Below, piece after piece: positions 42,034 to 50,982 of a stretch of DNA of 64,000 nucleotides. Numbering within the stretch: the stretch's first letter is position 1; each line of letters begins with the position of its first letter. A program made the position numbers and the translations under genes. Origin of the DNA: an uncultured Rhizobiaceae bacterium (GTDB lineage Bacteria; Pseudomonadota; Alphaproteobacteria; Rhizobiales; Rhizobiaceae); contig CAMYMG010000028.1 of NCBI GenBank assembly GCA_947259295.1, positions 1 through 64,000 of the forward strand, read 5' to 3'. The notes under the pieces are model-generated. The model was not told where the DNA came from. It was given only the letters and a program-made list of their open reading frames with translations, and did not search any database.

Positions 42034-43488
42034 ATGGCCAGTCACATGCAGCTAACGTCGCCGGCACGAGTGGAAAGCCCAGGCTGGATCTATCAGGCCG
42101 CGATCATCGTGGCGGCAGCCAGCATCTTCCTTGTCGATACGTTCACGTCGCTGGAGACCGCCATTGCGGTCCTTTATGCCGTCGTGGTCTTTGCATCGGC
42201 AAGCTTTGTCGATCGTCGCGGCCTCCTTCTTGTCAGTGGCGTCTGCATGCTGATGACGGTGGCCAGCTACGCCATTGTTCACGGCGGAACCTGGCACAGC
42301 GGCCCGTTGATCCGCGCCCTCATCAGCCTGTGTGCGATCGGCGTTACGACATTTCTCGCTGCGAAGAACCAGCAGGCGACGCAGCACCTTTCCGATCAGG
42401 CCTCGCTCCTCAACCTGACGCATGACGCCATCATCGTGCGCGACATGAGCGGTTACATCACCTACTGGAATCTCGGCGCCGAACAGCTCTACGGCTGGAA
42501 ACCCGAAGAAGCGATCGGTCGCCGCATGACGGATCTGCTCGAATCGACCTTGCCGGCGAGCCTGGAGAGCATTCTCGACCAGTTGCACGAGAACGACCGC
42601 TGGCAAGGCGAGTTGATCCATACCAAGCGCGACGGCACGCGCATCGTCGCCGCGAGCCGCTGGTCGCTCCACAGGGATGCCCGGGGCAAGCCCATCGGGA
42701 CGATCTCGACCAACAACGACGTGACAGATCAGAAAACCGCGGAAGACGCCCTGAACGGATTGCGGGCTGAACTTGCCCATGTCGCGCGGGTCAGCACGCT
42801 CGGCGAACTTACCGCCTCGATCGCGCATGAGGTGAACCAGCCCCTTGCGGCCGTGGTGGTAAACGGCGAGGCCAGCCTGCGCTGGCTGAACCGTCCGGAA
42901 CCAGACCTCGGTGAGGTCCGGGCGTCGGTCGAGAGGATGATCGCAAGCGGCAGGCGGGCGAGCGATGTGGTGGCCAGGCTCCGCGCGCTCGCGCGCAAGG
43001 GGACCACATCGCGCTCCCAGTTCACGATGAACGACCTCGTCGAGGATATCCTGCCGCTCGTCGACCGGGAAATCCTGCGCAATTCGATCGCCGTCTCGCT
43101 GGATCTCGAGCGGCAACCCCTGGCATGGTCAGGCGATCGGGTGCAATTGCAGCAGGTCGTCATCAACCTTGTCATGAATGCGGTGCAGGCCATGGCGGGC
43201 GTAGCGGACCAGGAGCGCCGCCTGTCGATCGGAACCCGCAATCTTGTCGACGGCAACAGGGCGGTTGTCCTGCAGGTGACCGACAGCGGCGTCGGCATCG
43301 ATGCGGAGACTGCGAACGAGCTGTTCAAGCCGTTCTACACGACGAAGAACGATGGTATGGGCATGGGCCTGTCCATCTGCCGCTCGATCGTCGAGGCGCA
43401 TGGCGGCACCATCAGCGCTTCGCCGAGTGAGCCGCGAGGCGCATCCTTCGAGATCAGATTGCCAATACAGCATGAGGGCCACACGTGA
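42034..43488 (+). CDS. FixL-like PAS sensor histidine kinase (membrane-anchored)
   Basis: A 484-residue kinase from ATG 42034 (an in-frame GTG lies one codon earlier). Three or four hydrophobic spans (about residues 18-115) precede one PAS domain (about 125-240, LNLTHDAIIVRDMSGYITYWN), HisKA (LTASIAHEVNQPLAAVVVNG) and HATPase_c (VMNAVQAM, DSGVGID, GMGMGLSICRSIVEAHGG). The EVNQPL start of the H box is typical of FixL/DctB-like kinases. No haem-binding feature is recognisable. It overlaps the response regulator start by 4 bp. Confidence 0.92.
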   Translation: MASHMQLTSPARVESPGWIYQAAIIVAAASIFLVDTFTSLETAIAVLYAVVVFASASFVDRRGLLLVSGVCMLMTVASYAIVHGGTWHSGPLIRALISLCAIGVTTFLAAKNQQATQHLSDQASLLNLTHDAIIVRDMSGYITYWNLGAEQLYGWKPEEAIGRRMTDLLESTLPASLESILDQLHENDRWQGELIHTKRDGTRIVAASRWSLHRDARGKPIGTISTNNDVTDQKTAEDALNGLRAELAHVARVSTLGELTASIAHEVNQPLAAVVVNGEASLRWLNRPEPDLGEVRASVERMIASGRRASDVVARLRALARKGTTSRSQFTMNDLVEDILPLVDREILRNSIAVSLDLERQPLAWSGDRVQLQQVVINLVMNAVQAMAGVADQERRLSIGTRNLVDGNRAVVLQVTDSGVGIDAETANELFKPFYTTKNDGMGMGLSICRSIVEAHGGTISASPSEPRGASFEIRLPIQHEGHT

Positions 43489-44144
43489 TCAAAGACCCAA
43501 GAGCCGGACAGGGTGCAAAATCCGTGCCTGAATCGACCGTTTATATCGTCGATGACGATGCGGATTTGCGCGAGGCCCTGAGCAACCTTTTGCGCTCGGT
43601 CGGTCTGCCTGTGAAGATGTTCGGATCGGCGGCGGAGTTTCTCGAAGCGGACCTGGTCGCTGCACCGAGCTGCCTGGTCCTCGACATCCGGCTGCCGGGC
43701 GTGAGCGGGCTGGATTTTCAGACGCAGATGGGCAAGTCGGCGATGCGCATGCCGATCGTTTTCATGACGGGGCATGCCGATATTCCGATGTCGGTGCGTG
43801 CCATGAAAGCCGGAGCCGTGGATTTCCTGACCAAGCCGTTTCGCGACCAGGACATGCTCGACGCGGTCTACTCGGCTTTGGAGGTCGACAGGAAGCGCCG
43901 GGAGGAGGAACAGAGTTCGGCCGGCCTGCACCAGCTCTACGAGAGCCTGACATCGCGCGAGCGGGAGGTCATGGGCTATGTGGCGAAGGGCTTGATGAAC
44001 AAGCAGATCGCAGGCGAACTTGGCCTGAGCGAGATCACCGTGAAAATTCACCGCGGCAACGTGATGCGGAAGATGGAGGTTCGCTCCGTCGCCGATCTCG
44101 TTCGGGCCTACGAAAAGCTTGAACTGCCCAACGCTACTGAATGA
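43485..44144 (+). CDS. FixJ-family response regulator
   Basis: A 219-residue regulator from GTG 43485; a later GTG at 43524 is possible. The receiver has VYIVDDDADLREA, phosphoacceptor Asp67 in LVLDIRLPG, and LTKPFRDQ. The LuxR/FixJ-type DNA-binding end (LTSREREVMGYVAKGLMNKQ, IAGELGLSEITVKIHRGNVM) is intact. It is the direct partner of the preceding kinase. Sitting next to the YdeP-bd oxidase operon, the pair may respond to redox or oxygen state. Confidence 0.93.
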   Translation: MIKDPRAGQGAKSVPESTVYIVDDDADLREALSNLLRSVGLPVKMFGSAAEFLEADLVAAPSCLVLDIRLPGVSGLDFQTQMGKSAMRMPIVFMTGHADIPMSVRAMKAGAVDFLTKPFRDQDMLDAVYSALEVDRKRREEEQSSAGLHQLYESLTSREREVMGYVAKGLMNKQIAGELGLSEITVKIHRGNVMRKMEVRSVADLVRAYEKLELPNATE

Positions 44145-44150
44145 TCCGCG

Positions 44151-44164
44151 CATACAATTGTATG
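44151..44164. promoter_or_regulatory. 14-bp perfect palindrome CATACAATTGTATG
   Basis: Lies 7 bp after the FixJ-like gene and about 95 bp before the lone receiver gene. It is AT-rich against a GC-rich background and fully symmetric, as expected of a homodimer operator. Its regulator is unknown. Confidence 0.4.
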
Positions 44165-44257
44165 ATTCAGATCACCGGTCCTGCACACTAAATAGGCATC
44201 GAAGAGTCCGATCTGTGAACCGCTGACGGTTCGTCGCACTCAAGAGGATTGCCGCAG

Positions 44258-44626
44258 GTGCACCAGGAACAGATGATCGCGATCGTCGATGACGATGAAG
44301 CCGTTCGCGTTGCAACGGAAAGCCTTGTCAGGTCGCTCGGGTTTCAGACGGCCACTTTCGCCACCGCGCAGGAGTTTCTAGACGATCCGCGGCTGGACGA
44401 GACCGACTGCCTCATCACCGACATCCAGATGCCCGGCATGTCAGGCCATGAACTCCAGGCCTATCTTCTGGAACACGGCAAGCGTTTCCCGATGATCTTC
44501 ATTACAGGCTTTCCCGCCGATCATATCCGGCTCAAGGTCGAGGCGTCGGGAGCGATTGGATTCCTGAGCAAGCCGTTCGATGGCAGCGAGATGATCGACT
44601 TCATCGACCAGGCCCTGTGTCATTAG
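44258..44626 (+). CDS. Single-domain response regulator (receiver only)
   Basis: A receiver of 122 residues from GTG 44258 (AGAGG about 9 nt upstream); TTG 44249 or ATG 44273 could also be used. IAIVDDDEAVRVATESLV, Asp55 in LITDIQMPGMSG and FLSKPFD give the acidic pocket, the phosphoacceptor and the Lys. It has no output domain. It follows the FixLJ-like pair after about 110 bp and most resembles FixJ-type receivers, so it could be a phosphate sink or competitor. Confidence 0.85.
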   Translation: MHQEQMIAIVDDDEAVRVATESLVRSLGFQTATFATAQEFLDDPRLDETDCLITDIQMPGMSGHELQAYLLEHGKRFPMIFITGFPADHIRLKVEASGAIGFLSKPFDGSEMIDFIDQALCH

Positions 44627-44829
44627 CGGGCAATTCGGGCCGTGCCGGCGGTCGCGCACATGGCGCGCCTATACGCAGGTATTAGCGCCCGAAACCAGCA
44701 TGCAATTGGCTCCGCGGCACACAGAGATAGGGTGCAGCGGGATTGAGGAGCTGGTTGGCGCCACCGCCACTTCCTCCACCTATTTCGCGTCGATCGACCC
44801 CAAATGAACAGTCACAAGGAACTCATGCA

Positions 44830-45327
44830 ATGACCCTGCGCGCCGCTGCCCTGCACACTCCGACCGATCTCGGCCAGAATGCCACCACCGACATTTCTGC
44901 TGCCCTCACCGGGCTGCTCGCCGACACATTCGCCCTCTATCTCAAGACCAAGAACTTCCACTGGCACATGTCGGGTCCGCACTTTCGCGACTATCACCTG
45001 CTGCTCGACGAGCAGGGCGACCAGATCTTCGCGATGACCGATCCGATCGCCGAACGCGCCCGCAAGCTCGGCGGCACAACCCTCCGCTCAGTTGGCCACA
45101 TTGCGCGGACGCAGCGGATTCTCGACAATGATGCGGAGTTCGTCACGCCGCAGGACATGATCGCGGAACTGGCGAGCGACAACTCCCAGCTGGTCGGCTA
45201 TCTGCGCTCGACCCACGCCGTCGCCGAAGAGCACAACGACGTGGCAACGACCAGCCTTCTCGAAGTCTGGATCGACGAGACGGAAAGGCGCGCCTGGTTC
45301 CTGTACGAGATTTCCCGCCGCGGCTAG
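44830..45327 (+). CDS. dps: Dps-family DNA-protection / ferritin-like protein
   Basis: A 165-residue ferritin-like protein. The ferroxidase and subunit-contact motifs are in KTKNFHWHMSGPHFRDYHLL and DEQGDQIFAMTDPIAERARK, with a C-terminal helix ending ETERRAWFLYEISRRG. It stores iron and protects DNA in stress. ATG 44830 has AAGGA upstream at a longish spacing. No EcfG promoter is visible upstream, unlike several other stress genes nearby. Confidence 0.92.
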   Translation: MTLRAAALHTPTDLGQNATTDISAALTGLLADTFALYLKTKNFHWHMSGPHFRDYHLLLDEQGDQIFAMTDPIAERARKLGGTTLRSVGHIARTQRILDNDAEFVTPQDMIAELASDNSQLVGYLRSTHAVAEEHNDVATTSLLEVWIDETERRAWFLYEISRRG

Positions 45328-45454
45328 TACGGTAGAGGCTCTTATCCGTTGGTCTGGAATGAGACTGGCGCGATGAAAGCCTCCGGCTGGTGCTGGCGCA
45401 CGAGGCTCTGCCGGGCGAGGGAGCTTTTCCCGACACTGGCCAGAGCCGGAAAGC

Positions 45455-46687
45455 ATGAACGTCACGCCAAGCACAGCCGAGCCGCTTCCAGGCATAGACA
45501 GTTCCTACGCCTGGCTGCGGCTGTCGCTGTCGATACTTCTGTCTGCGATCGGCGGCGCGGGCATGTGGGCGGTCGTGGTGGTGCTCCCCTCGGTGCAGGC
45601 CGAGTTCGGCGTCGACCGGGCCGACGCCTCGCTGCCCTACACCGCAACGATGCTCGGCTTTGCCCTCGGCAACGTTGTGGTCGGCCGGCTCGTCGACAGG
45701 ATGGGCTTCTGGAAGCCCGCTCTGATCGCTTCCCTGATGCTCGGTGCCGGCTTTCTGCTGGCCTCGGTCACCGGTTCGATCGTGCAGTTCACGCTCGTCC
45801 AGGGATTGCTGATCGGTGCCGGCTCGGCGACGACCTTCGGGCCGCTGATGGCCGACATATCGCGCTGGTTCATGCTTCGCCGCGGCGTGGCGGTGGCCGC
45901 GGCCGCCTCGGGCAACTATATCGCCGGAGCGTTCTGGCCGCTCATCATGCCCTACGGCATGGAGGCGGGCGGGTGGCGTTTCACCTATGCCGCGATCGGC
46001 ATCGCATGCCTCGTCACCATGGTGCCGCTGGTGCTGATGCTGAGGCGCAGCCCTCCCGTGGCCGCACTGCCCGGCAGCATCGGCTACCGCCACGTGCAGA
46101 GCATTTCCGTTTCGCCAAGAGTTCTGCAGGCACTGCTCGTCGTCGCCGGCATCGGCTGTTGCGTCGCCATGTCGATGCCGCAGGTGCACATCGTCGCCTA
46201 TTGCATGGATCTCGGCTACGGCGTGGCGCGCGGCGGCGAAATGCTGTCGATCATGCTGGCGGCCGGCATCGTCAGCCGGCTGGCCTCGGGCTTCCTCGCC
46301 GACAGGATCGGCGGCATCAAGACGCTGCTGATCGGCTCGGTGCTGCAGGGCCTTTCGCTGCTGTTCTACATCCCGTTCGACGGGCTCGCCTCGCTCTATG
46401 TCGTGTCGCTGGTATTCGGCCTGTCGCAGGGCGGCATCGTGCCCTGCTACGCCATCATCGTGCGCGAATACATGCCGGCGGCCGAAGCCGGCCAGCGGGT
46501 GGGCATCGTCATCATGGCGACGATCGTCGGCATGGCGCTGGGCGGCTGGATGTCGGGCGTCATCTACGACCTGACCGGTTCCTACGCCGCCGCCTTCCTG
46601 AATGGCATCGGCTGGAACCTCCTGAATGTCAGTGTCATGGCGCTGCTGTTGTGGAAATCGCGGCGCCCGGCGACGGCCGTAGCCTAG
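45455..46687 (+). CDS. Major-facilitator-superfamily transporter
   Basis: A 410-residue, 12-span transporter. The first conserved loop GRLVDRMGFWKPALIAS between spans 2 and 3 and the repeated loop GFLADRIGGIKTLLIGS in the second half are MFS signatures. It resembles the monocarboxylate/OFA-like branch, but the substrate is not readable. It stands alone; a convergent AhpD-like gene follows 23 bp on. Confidence 0.9.
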   Translation: MNVTPSTAEPLPGIDSSYAWLRLSLSILLSAIGGAGMWAVVVVLPSVQAEFGVDRADASLPYTATMLGFALGNVVVGRLVDRMGFWKPALIASLMLGAGFLLASVTGSIVQFTLVQGLLIGAGSATTFGPLMADISRWFMLRRGVAVAAAASGNYIAGAFWPLIMPYGMEAGGWRFTYAAIGIACLVTMVPLVLMLRRSPPVAALPGSIGYRHVQSISVSPRVLQALLVVAGIGCCVAMSMPQVHIVAYCMDLGYGVARGGEMLSIMLAAGIVSRLASGFLADRIGGIKTLLIGSVLQGLSLLFYIPFDGLASLYVVSLVFGLSQGGIVPCYAIIVREYMPAAEAGQRVGIVIMATIVGMALGGWMSGVIYDLTGSYAAAFLNGIGWNLLNVSVMALLLWKSRRPATAVA

Positions 46688-46710
46688 CCCAAGGCCCGTT
46701 GGCAGCCTTG

Positions 46711-47118
46711 TCAGTCGACGAGGAAGACCGGATCGACAGGCAATTGCATGGCGGTGACAAGGTGGTTGGTTTGCGCCGCCAAACCGATCACCGCCAGAAG
46801 CTCGGCGTGCTCGGCCTCGGTCATGCCCTTAGCCCTGGCCGCGGCCGTGTGGGAATGGATGCAGTAGCTGCAGCCATTGGCGGTGGACACGGCGATATAG
46901 ATCATCTCCTGCACCACCGGCGGCAGAACGGTCTCGCCGGTCATCACCTGCTTCAGGCTTTCCCAGGTGCGTTTCAGCGTCACGGGGTCATGCGCCAGTC
47001 CGCGCCAGAAATTGTTGACGAAGTCGCTCTTGCGCGTCGCTCTTATGTCGTCGAACACGGCCTTCACGGCAGGGATGGCCTTGATCTCGCTGTCGCTCAG
47101 AAGTCTTGCCGTTGCCAT
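46711..47118 (-). CDS. AhpD-like carboxymuconolactone-decarboxylase-family protein
   Basis: A 135-residue protein from ATG 47116-47118 (GGGAGGA upstream). The active motif EMIYIAVSTANGCSYCIHSH has the Glu-x11-CxxC-x3-His pattern of AhpD-type peroxidases, so it probably acts in peroxide or thiol reduction. TNHLVTAMQLPVD closes the protein. An unrelated MFS gene converges on it, and it is divergent from the lipid-kinase gene. Confidence 0.9.
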   Translation of the reverse strand: MATARLLSDSEIKAIPAVKAVFDDIRATRKSDFVNNFWRGLAHDPVTLKRTWESLKQVMTGETVLPPVVQEMIYIAVSTANGCSYCIHSHTAAARAKGMTEAEHAELLAVIGLAAQTNHLVTAMQLPVDPVFLVD

Positions 47119-47234
47119 GCGTCCTCCCGAACGTCCCTCGTCGACCCTCATTGCCTCAGCAAGCTATTGGCCGCCGGACAGGGGGTCAATTCCGTAGGTA
47201 GAAAACCGCTTGCCAAAACAGTTCGATTTCGGCC

Positions 47235-47259
47235 GGAACAATTGTCGAAGCCGACCGTT
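47235..47259 (+). promoter_or_regulatory. EcfG promoter of the lipid kinase gene
   Basis: GGAAC (47235-47239), 16-bp spacer, CGTT (47256-47259). It ends 58 bp before the ATG at 47318, so it should drive the diacylglycerol-kinase-like gene in the general stress response. Confidence 0.85.
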
Positions 47260-47317
47260 CCGCTTGGTTGGATGAAGCCGTCTTTTCGCGGGTTCTGGAA
47301 TTGGGGGATGTTTTCGG

Positions 47318-48235
47318 ATGCGATTCTTGGCCGTGCTGAACCGTGACGGCGGCACCTTGCAGACGATTGATCTGGATGAATTCTCCGATCGCATGCGCGA
47401 GACGGTTGAAGCCGCCGGCCATAGCTTGGACATCGAGATCGTCGCCGGCGACGGGCTGATGGCAGCCCTGAAAAATGCCAGGAAGAGCAATGCCGACGTC
47501 ATTCTCGCGGGCGGGGGCGACGGCACTATCTCAGCGGCGGCCGGCACCCTCATGGACAGCGACAAGGCGCTTGCCGTGCTTCCGGCCGGAACGATGAACC
47601 TCTTTGCCCGCAGCCTCGGCATCCCGCTCTCGCTGGACGAGGCGGTCAGCGAACTCGTTGCAGGCTCGTTCAGGCAGGTAGATGTAGCGAGCGCAAACGG
47701 CAGGCCGTTCGTGCATCAATTCTCCGTCGGCATGCATGCCAAGCTCGTACATCTCCGATCCAAGATGGTGTTCGGATCCCGCCTCGGCAAACTTATCGCA
47801 TCGACCCAGGCCGCCTGGGATACCGTTCTCAATCCACCGCTGATCAATGTTTCGATCAAGCTTCCAGAGGGCGAGATCATGGCGCGCGCGAGCGCCATCG
47901 GGATCACGAACAACCTGTTTGGCGAGGGACATCTGCCGTTTGCCGAAAAGCCGGACGGTGGCGTATTGGGGATCTATGTGACGGTGGCGCGCGAACGCAG
48001 CGAGGTGCTGAGCTTCGTCTTCAACATGGCGCGCGGCAAATGGAAGGAAAACCCGCAGGTCGAAATCCATGAGTCGGAAGAGGTCGTGCTGAAGGTCAAA
48101 TCGCCGCGGAAGAGACTGAAGTCGGTCATCGACGGGGAGTTGTGCGAACTTGAGGCCGAGACGAGAATAGTGATCCATGCCGGGGCCTTGCGCGTATTGG
48201 CGCCGAAGCCTGCTTCCGTCGCGAGGGCGGCATGA
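47318..48235 (+). CDS. Diacylglycerol / lipid kinase family protein
   Basis: A 305-residue lipid kinase of the DagK/YegS family. The nucleotide loop ADVILAGGGDGTISAAAGTL includes GGGDGT at residues 65-70, and LPAGTMNLFARSLGIP and VTVARERSEVL follow. It would phosphorylate diacylglycerol or a related lipid at the membrane. The perfect EcfG promoter upstream puts it in the stress regulon, suggesting envelope lipid remodelling under stress. Confidence 0.92.
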   Translation: MRFLAVLNRDGGTLQTIDLDEFSDRMRETVEAAGHSLDIEIVAGDGLMAALKNARKSNADVILAGGGDGTISAAAGTLMDSDKALAVLPAGTMNLFARSLGIPLSLDEAVSELVAGSFRQVDVASANGRPFVHQFSVGMHAKLVHLRSKMVFGSRLGKLIASTQAAWDTVLNPPLINVSIKLPEGEIMARASAIGITNNLFGEGHLPFAEKPDGGVLGIYVTVARERSEVLSFVFNMARGKWKENPQVEIHESEEVVLKVKSPRKRLKSVIDGELCELEAETRIVIHAGALRVLAPKPASVARAA

Positions 48236-48267
48236 GGCAAGGCGGCGACGCGGAAGGCCCCGTTCGG

Positions 48268-48471
48268 TCAGGGATTAACGGAGGGTTCGGTGTTCTCGAC
48301 GGTGCCGGAATCGATCGCCTCGCCCCAGAACTCGAGCCCAAGCCAAACCACGCCGGCGAGAACCAGTGCGACGGCAAGGATCGCGAACACCCGCTGTCCG
48401 CTCTGGCCCTGACGTACTTTTTCGGCGGGGATGGGGTTTTTGGCCAAGTGAATTCTCCGTTTGGACGCCAT
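48268..48471 (-). CDS. Small single-span membrane protein under EcfG control
   Basis: A 67-residue protein from ATG 48469-48471. A basic N-terminus (MASKRRIHLAKNPIPAEKVR) leads into one membrane helix (about residues 28-47, VFAILAVALVLAGVVWLGLE) and a short acidic tail. No family recognised. The ribosome site is weak, but a perfect EcfG promoter ends 25 bp upstream, supporting it as a real stress gene. It converges on the lipid-kinase gene. Confidence 0.75.
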   Translation of the reverse strand: MASKRRIHLAKNPIPAEKVRQGQSGQRVFAILAVALVLAGVVWLGLEFWGEAIDSGTVENTEPSVNP

Positions 48472-48496
48472 GTTTTTGAAGTCGCTGTTTCGGGAG

Positions 48497-48521
48497 AACG
48501 ATTGGGCACGTGCTTCGTTCC
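48497..48521 (-). promoter_or_regulatory. EcfG promoter of the small membrane protein
   Basis: On the minus strand GGAAC (48517-48521) is followed after 16 bp by CGTT (48497-48500). It points at the 67-residue membrane-protein gene starting at 48471. Confidence 0.82.
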
Positions 48522-48600
48522 CATCGCCGGGCGGCAAGAGAGATTTAAGGGTATGGGTTCAGGCTCTGCCGTTCGATTGCATGAGGGAATTTGATTACCT

Positions 48601-50133
48601 GTGGGGAATGACAAAAGTCCTGTGCCTTTGCCGGAAGATGTATGGCTGGCGGTGAACGATGAGTACCGCCGGGCAAAATTGCGCGCACTGGGCACCATAG
48701 ATACCGAAGCCGATCCGGACTTCGATCGACTGACCCGGCTTGCCAGCCACGTGATGGAGACGCCGATCGCGCTGGTGACGCTGGTCGACATCGACCGTCA
48801 GTTGTTCAAATCTGCCATTGGAGTTGCCGAGCACGAGACGCCGATCGAGCAATCTTTCTGCGCGCATGCGATTACCGCCGGCAGCGGTCCGTTCGTCGTC
48901 GAAGACGCTACCGCCGACGACCGGTTTGCAGGTAATCCGCTTGTCACGGGCGGCCATCATTTCCGATTTTATGCGGGTGTCCCCATCATGGTGGCGGGCG
49001 CCCGGCTGGGAAGCCTGTGTGTGCTGGATACGAAGCCGCGGCAGCGGCCGTCCGGCGAGTTGCTCGCGCAGCTTGAAAACCTGGCCGCGCTCGCCGGAAG
49101 CCTTTTCGAACTGAAGGACGGGAGCCGCTCTGGAGACCTGGCACGGGCCGCCTTGGTACGGGAAGAAGCGAGGCGTTCGGTCGCCCTCGAGGCGGCCGGC
49201 TTGGCGAGCTGGGTCTGGGACGCGAACTCCGACATCGTTGAATGCGATGATCTCCTGCCCATTCTCCTCAACCTGCCGAGTTCCAGCCGGATTACAGCGA
49301 GACGGATATTCTCGGTCATCGACAGGCGGGATGTGGGCCAGGCGGAGCGCTGGTTCCGGTCCGACCTGAAGGAGGGCGACGAGTTCGCCGGCGAATACCG
49401 CGTCAAAGGCGCGGACCCGACGCGCTGGCTGGCGTCGCGCGGACGGGTGATCGAGCGAGACGGCGAGGGCCGTCCCTCGCTCATCTTCGGCGTAAACTAC
49501 GATATCAGCGAAGCCAAGGCCGGCCATGAACGGCAGCGGCTGCTGCTTCGGGAACTGAACCACAGAGTGAAGAACACGCTGGCGACCGTGCAGGCGCTCG
49601 CCTCCCAGACCGTCCGCCATGCCCGTGATCCGAACGAGTTTCTCGAGGCGTTCAGTTCACGGCTGCATGCGCTCGGGCTGGCGCACGGCCTGCTGTCTGA
49701 TCATGAGTGGCGGGGCATCCGCATCGGCGAACTCGTGAGGCGAGAGGTCAAGCCGTTTGACGACATCGACAGCCCCCGCATCCAGATCACCGGCGAGGAC
49801 GTGTTGCTGTCCCCCGATCAGGCGCTTGGGCTGGGGCTCATTCTGCATGAGCTGGCAAGCAACGCCATGAAGTATGGCTCGCTGTCGGTGAGTGAGGGAA
49901 TTGTGCGGTTGGGGTGGCAGGTCGACGGTCGTCCGGGAAAAAGGTTCCTGACCATCGACTGGGTCGAGAGCGGCGGACCGGCCGTGAATACGCCGAACCG
50001 CACCGGGTTCGGAACGATCCTGATCAGGCGCAGTCTTTCGAAGGTCCTTTCGAGCGAAGTCACGCACGACTTCGCTCGAAGTGGCGTGACCGCCAGGATT
50101 GCCTTCCCTCTCGATGAGCCGGCCGCAGCCTGA
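48601..50133 (+). CDS. GAF-PAS HWE-type sensor histidine kinase
   Basis: A 510-residue soluble kinase from GTG 48601. An N-terminal GAF domain (about residues 25-165, LASHVMETPIALVTLVDIDR, GSLCVLDTKPR) is followed by PAS (about 180-300, GLASWVWDANSDIVECDDLL) and an HWE kinase (about 310-505: LLRELNHRVKNTLATVQALA phospho-His, HELASNAMKYGSL N box, GFGTILIRRSL). HWE kinases phosphorylate PhyR in the general stress response. This one lies 4 kb from phyR, among EcfG-controlled genes, and is a candidate PhyR kinase. Its 3' end abuts the convergent holin-like gene. Confidence 0.9.
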   Translation: MGNDKSPVPLPEDVWLAVNDEYRRAKLRALGTIDTEADPDFDRLTRLASHVMETPIALVTLVDIDRQLFKSAIGVAEHETPIEQSFCAHAITAGSGPFVVEDATADDRFAGNPLVTGGHHFRFYAGVPIMVAGARLGSLCVLDTKPRQRPSGELLAQLENLAALAGSLFELKDGSRSGDLARAALVREEARRSVALEAAGLASWVWDANSDIVECDDLLPILLNLPSSSRITARRIFSVIDRRDVGQAERWFRSDLKEGDEFAGEYRVKGADPTRWLASRGRVIERDGEGRPSLIFGVNYDISEAKAGHERQRLLLRELNHRVKNTLATVQALASQTVRHARDPNEFLEAFSSRLHALGLAHGLLSDHEWRGIRIGELVRREVKPFDDIDSPRIQITGEDVLLSPDQALGLGLILHELASNAMKYGSLSVSEGIVRLGWQVDGRPGKRFLTIDWVESGGPAVNTPNRTGFGTILIRRSLSKVLSSEVTHDFARSGVTARIAFPLDEPAAA

Positions 50134-50577
50134 TCAATCGCCCGGCTGGTCGTCGTGCGAGCTGTTTTCCCGATAGACCGTATAGGCCAGCGCGGCGAGT
50201 GCCGGGGCGAGCAGGATGCCGATGCCGGATTTTCCGCGCAGCAGTCCGGGCAGTATCGCGACCGCAGTTGCTACACCTGCGGCCGTCAGATCCACCCGGC
50301 GCTGTCGCGCGACCCTTCGGGCCCGCATGCCGGAGACGATGCGGTGGATGATGAGGATGAGTCCGGCCAGAAGGAGCGAGCCGACGCCGATGCCGATGGC
50401 CGTTTCCAATGCGCCATAGCGCTCCGCTGCCCAGATGTAGAAGGCGCCAATCAGGAAACCTACGCCACACAGGGCCGCCAATGCTGCCAGCACATAGGCG
50501 ATCGCGGCCTGGCGGGCCCGTTTCGCAAAGGCGGCCGTCTGATTGGACGCTATGGTGCCGAGTAGCGTTGCGATCAT
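50134..50577 (-). CDS. Phage-holin-superfamily-type membrane protein
   Basis: A 147-residue integral membrane protein with two N-terminal spans (about residues 27-48 and 55-78) and a third hydrophobic stretch near 100-135, in the layout of holin superfamily III-type proteins found next to DUF883 genes. Despite the name, such proteins in these loci are probably host envelope proteins. It follows the DUF883 gene after 15 bp, so it shares the EcfG promoter. Its stop abuts the HWE kinase stop without a gap. Confidence 0.8.
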   Translation of the reverse strand: MIATLLGTIASNQTAAFAKRARQAAIAYVLAALAALCGVGFLIGAFYIWAAERYGALETAIGIGVGSLLLAGLILIIHRIVSGMRARRVARQRRVDLTAAGVATAVAILPGLLRGKSGIGILLAPALAALAYTVYRENSSHDDQPGD

Positions 50578-50592
50578 GCCGCTGCCCCGCCG

Positions 50593-50922
50593 CTAGCGAC
50601 GTGCAAGCAGCGCGAACAGGAAGCCGACCCCGGCCGCAATCGCCAGCGACGTGACTGGCTTCTCGCGAACACTCTGCGTGATCTGCGCTTCGACATCCCT
50701 GGCATTTTCCCGCAGGCTCTCGACGACTTCCTCGCCCTTGGCCTTTAGCTGCTCGGCACCCTGGGTTGCTGCGCGCCGCGCTGCGCCAACGCCGTGCTGA
50801 CCGGTGCGAGCAAGCTGCTGGGTCAGCACTTCAATGTCGGCCTTCAACAGCTGGATATCGGCTTCAAGGTCGGAAATTGAACGTGTACCGTCGCCGGGCT
50901 TCGAGGTTGCGGCTGTCGCCAT
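50593..50922 (-). CDS. DUF883 (YqjD/ElaB-like) protein
   Basis: A 109-residue protein with a long amphipathic helical region (SDLEADIQLLKADIEVLTQQ, KAKGEEVVESLRENARDVEA) and a C-terminal membrane anchor (PVTSLAIAAGVGFLFALLAR). E. coli YqjD and ElaB are membrane-anchored, stress-induced and ribosome-associated. ATG 50920-50922 has AAGGAGAG upstream. The EcfG promoter ends 32 bp upstream. First gene of a pair with the holin-like gene. Confidence 0.9.
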   Translation of the reverse strand: MATAATSKPGDGTRSISDLEADIQLLKADIEVLTQQLARTGQHGVGAARRAATQGAEQLKAKGEEVVESLRENARDVEAQITQSVREKPVTSLAIAAGVGFLFALLARR

Positions 50923-50954
50923 GATAGCATCTCTCCTTGGATTTCTAGGGTTAC

Positions 50955-50979
50955 AACGGACCAGGGCCGCCGTTGTTCC
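50955..50979 (-). promoter_or_regulatory. EcfG promoter of the DUF883-holin operon
   Basis: On the minus strand GGAAC (50975-50979), 16 bp, CGTT (50955-50958). Its -35 element lies only 3 bp from the -35 of the opposite promoter at 50983-51008. Confidence 0.9.
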
Positions 50980-50982
50980 AAA

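Noticed and set aside
50134-50577. A prophage remnant because of the holin-like gene
   Set aside because: No lysozyme, integrase or structural genes are present, and the gene sits in an EcfG-controlled pair with DUF883, a normal chromosomal context.
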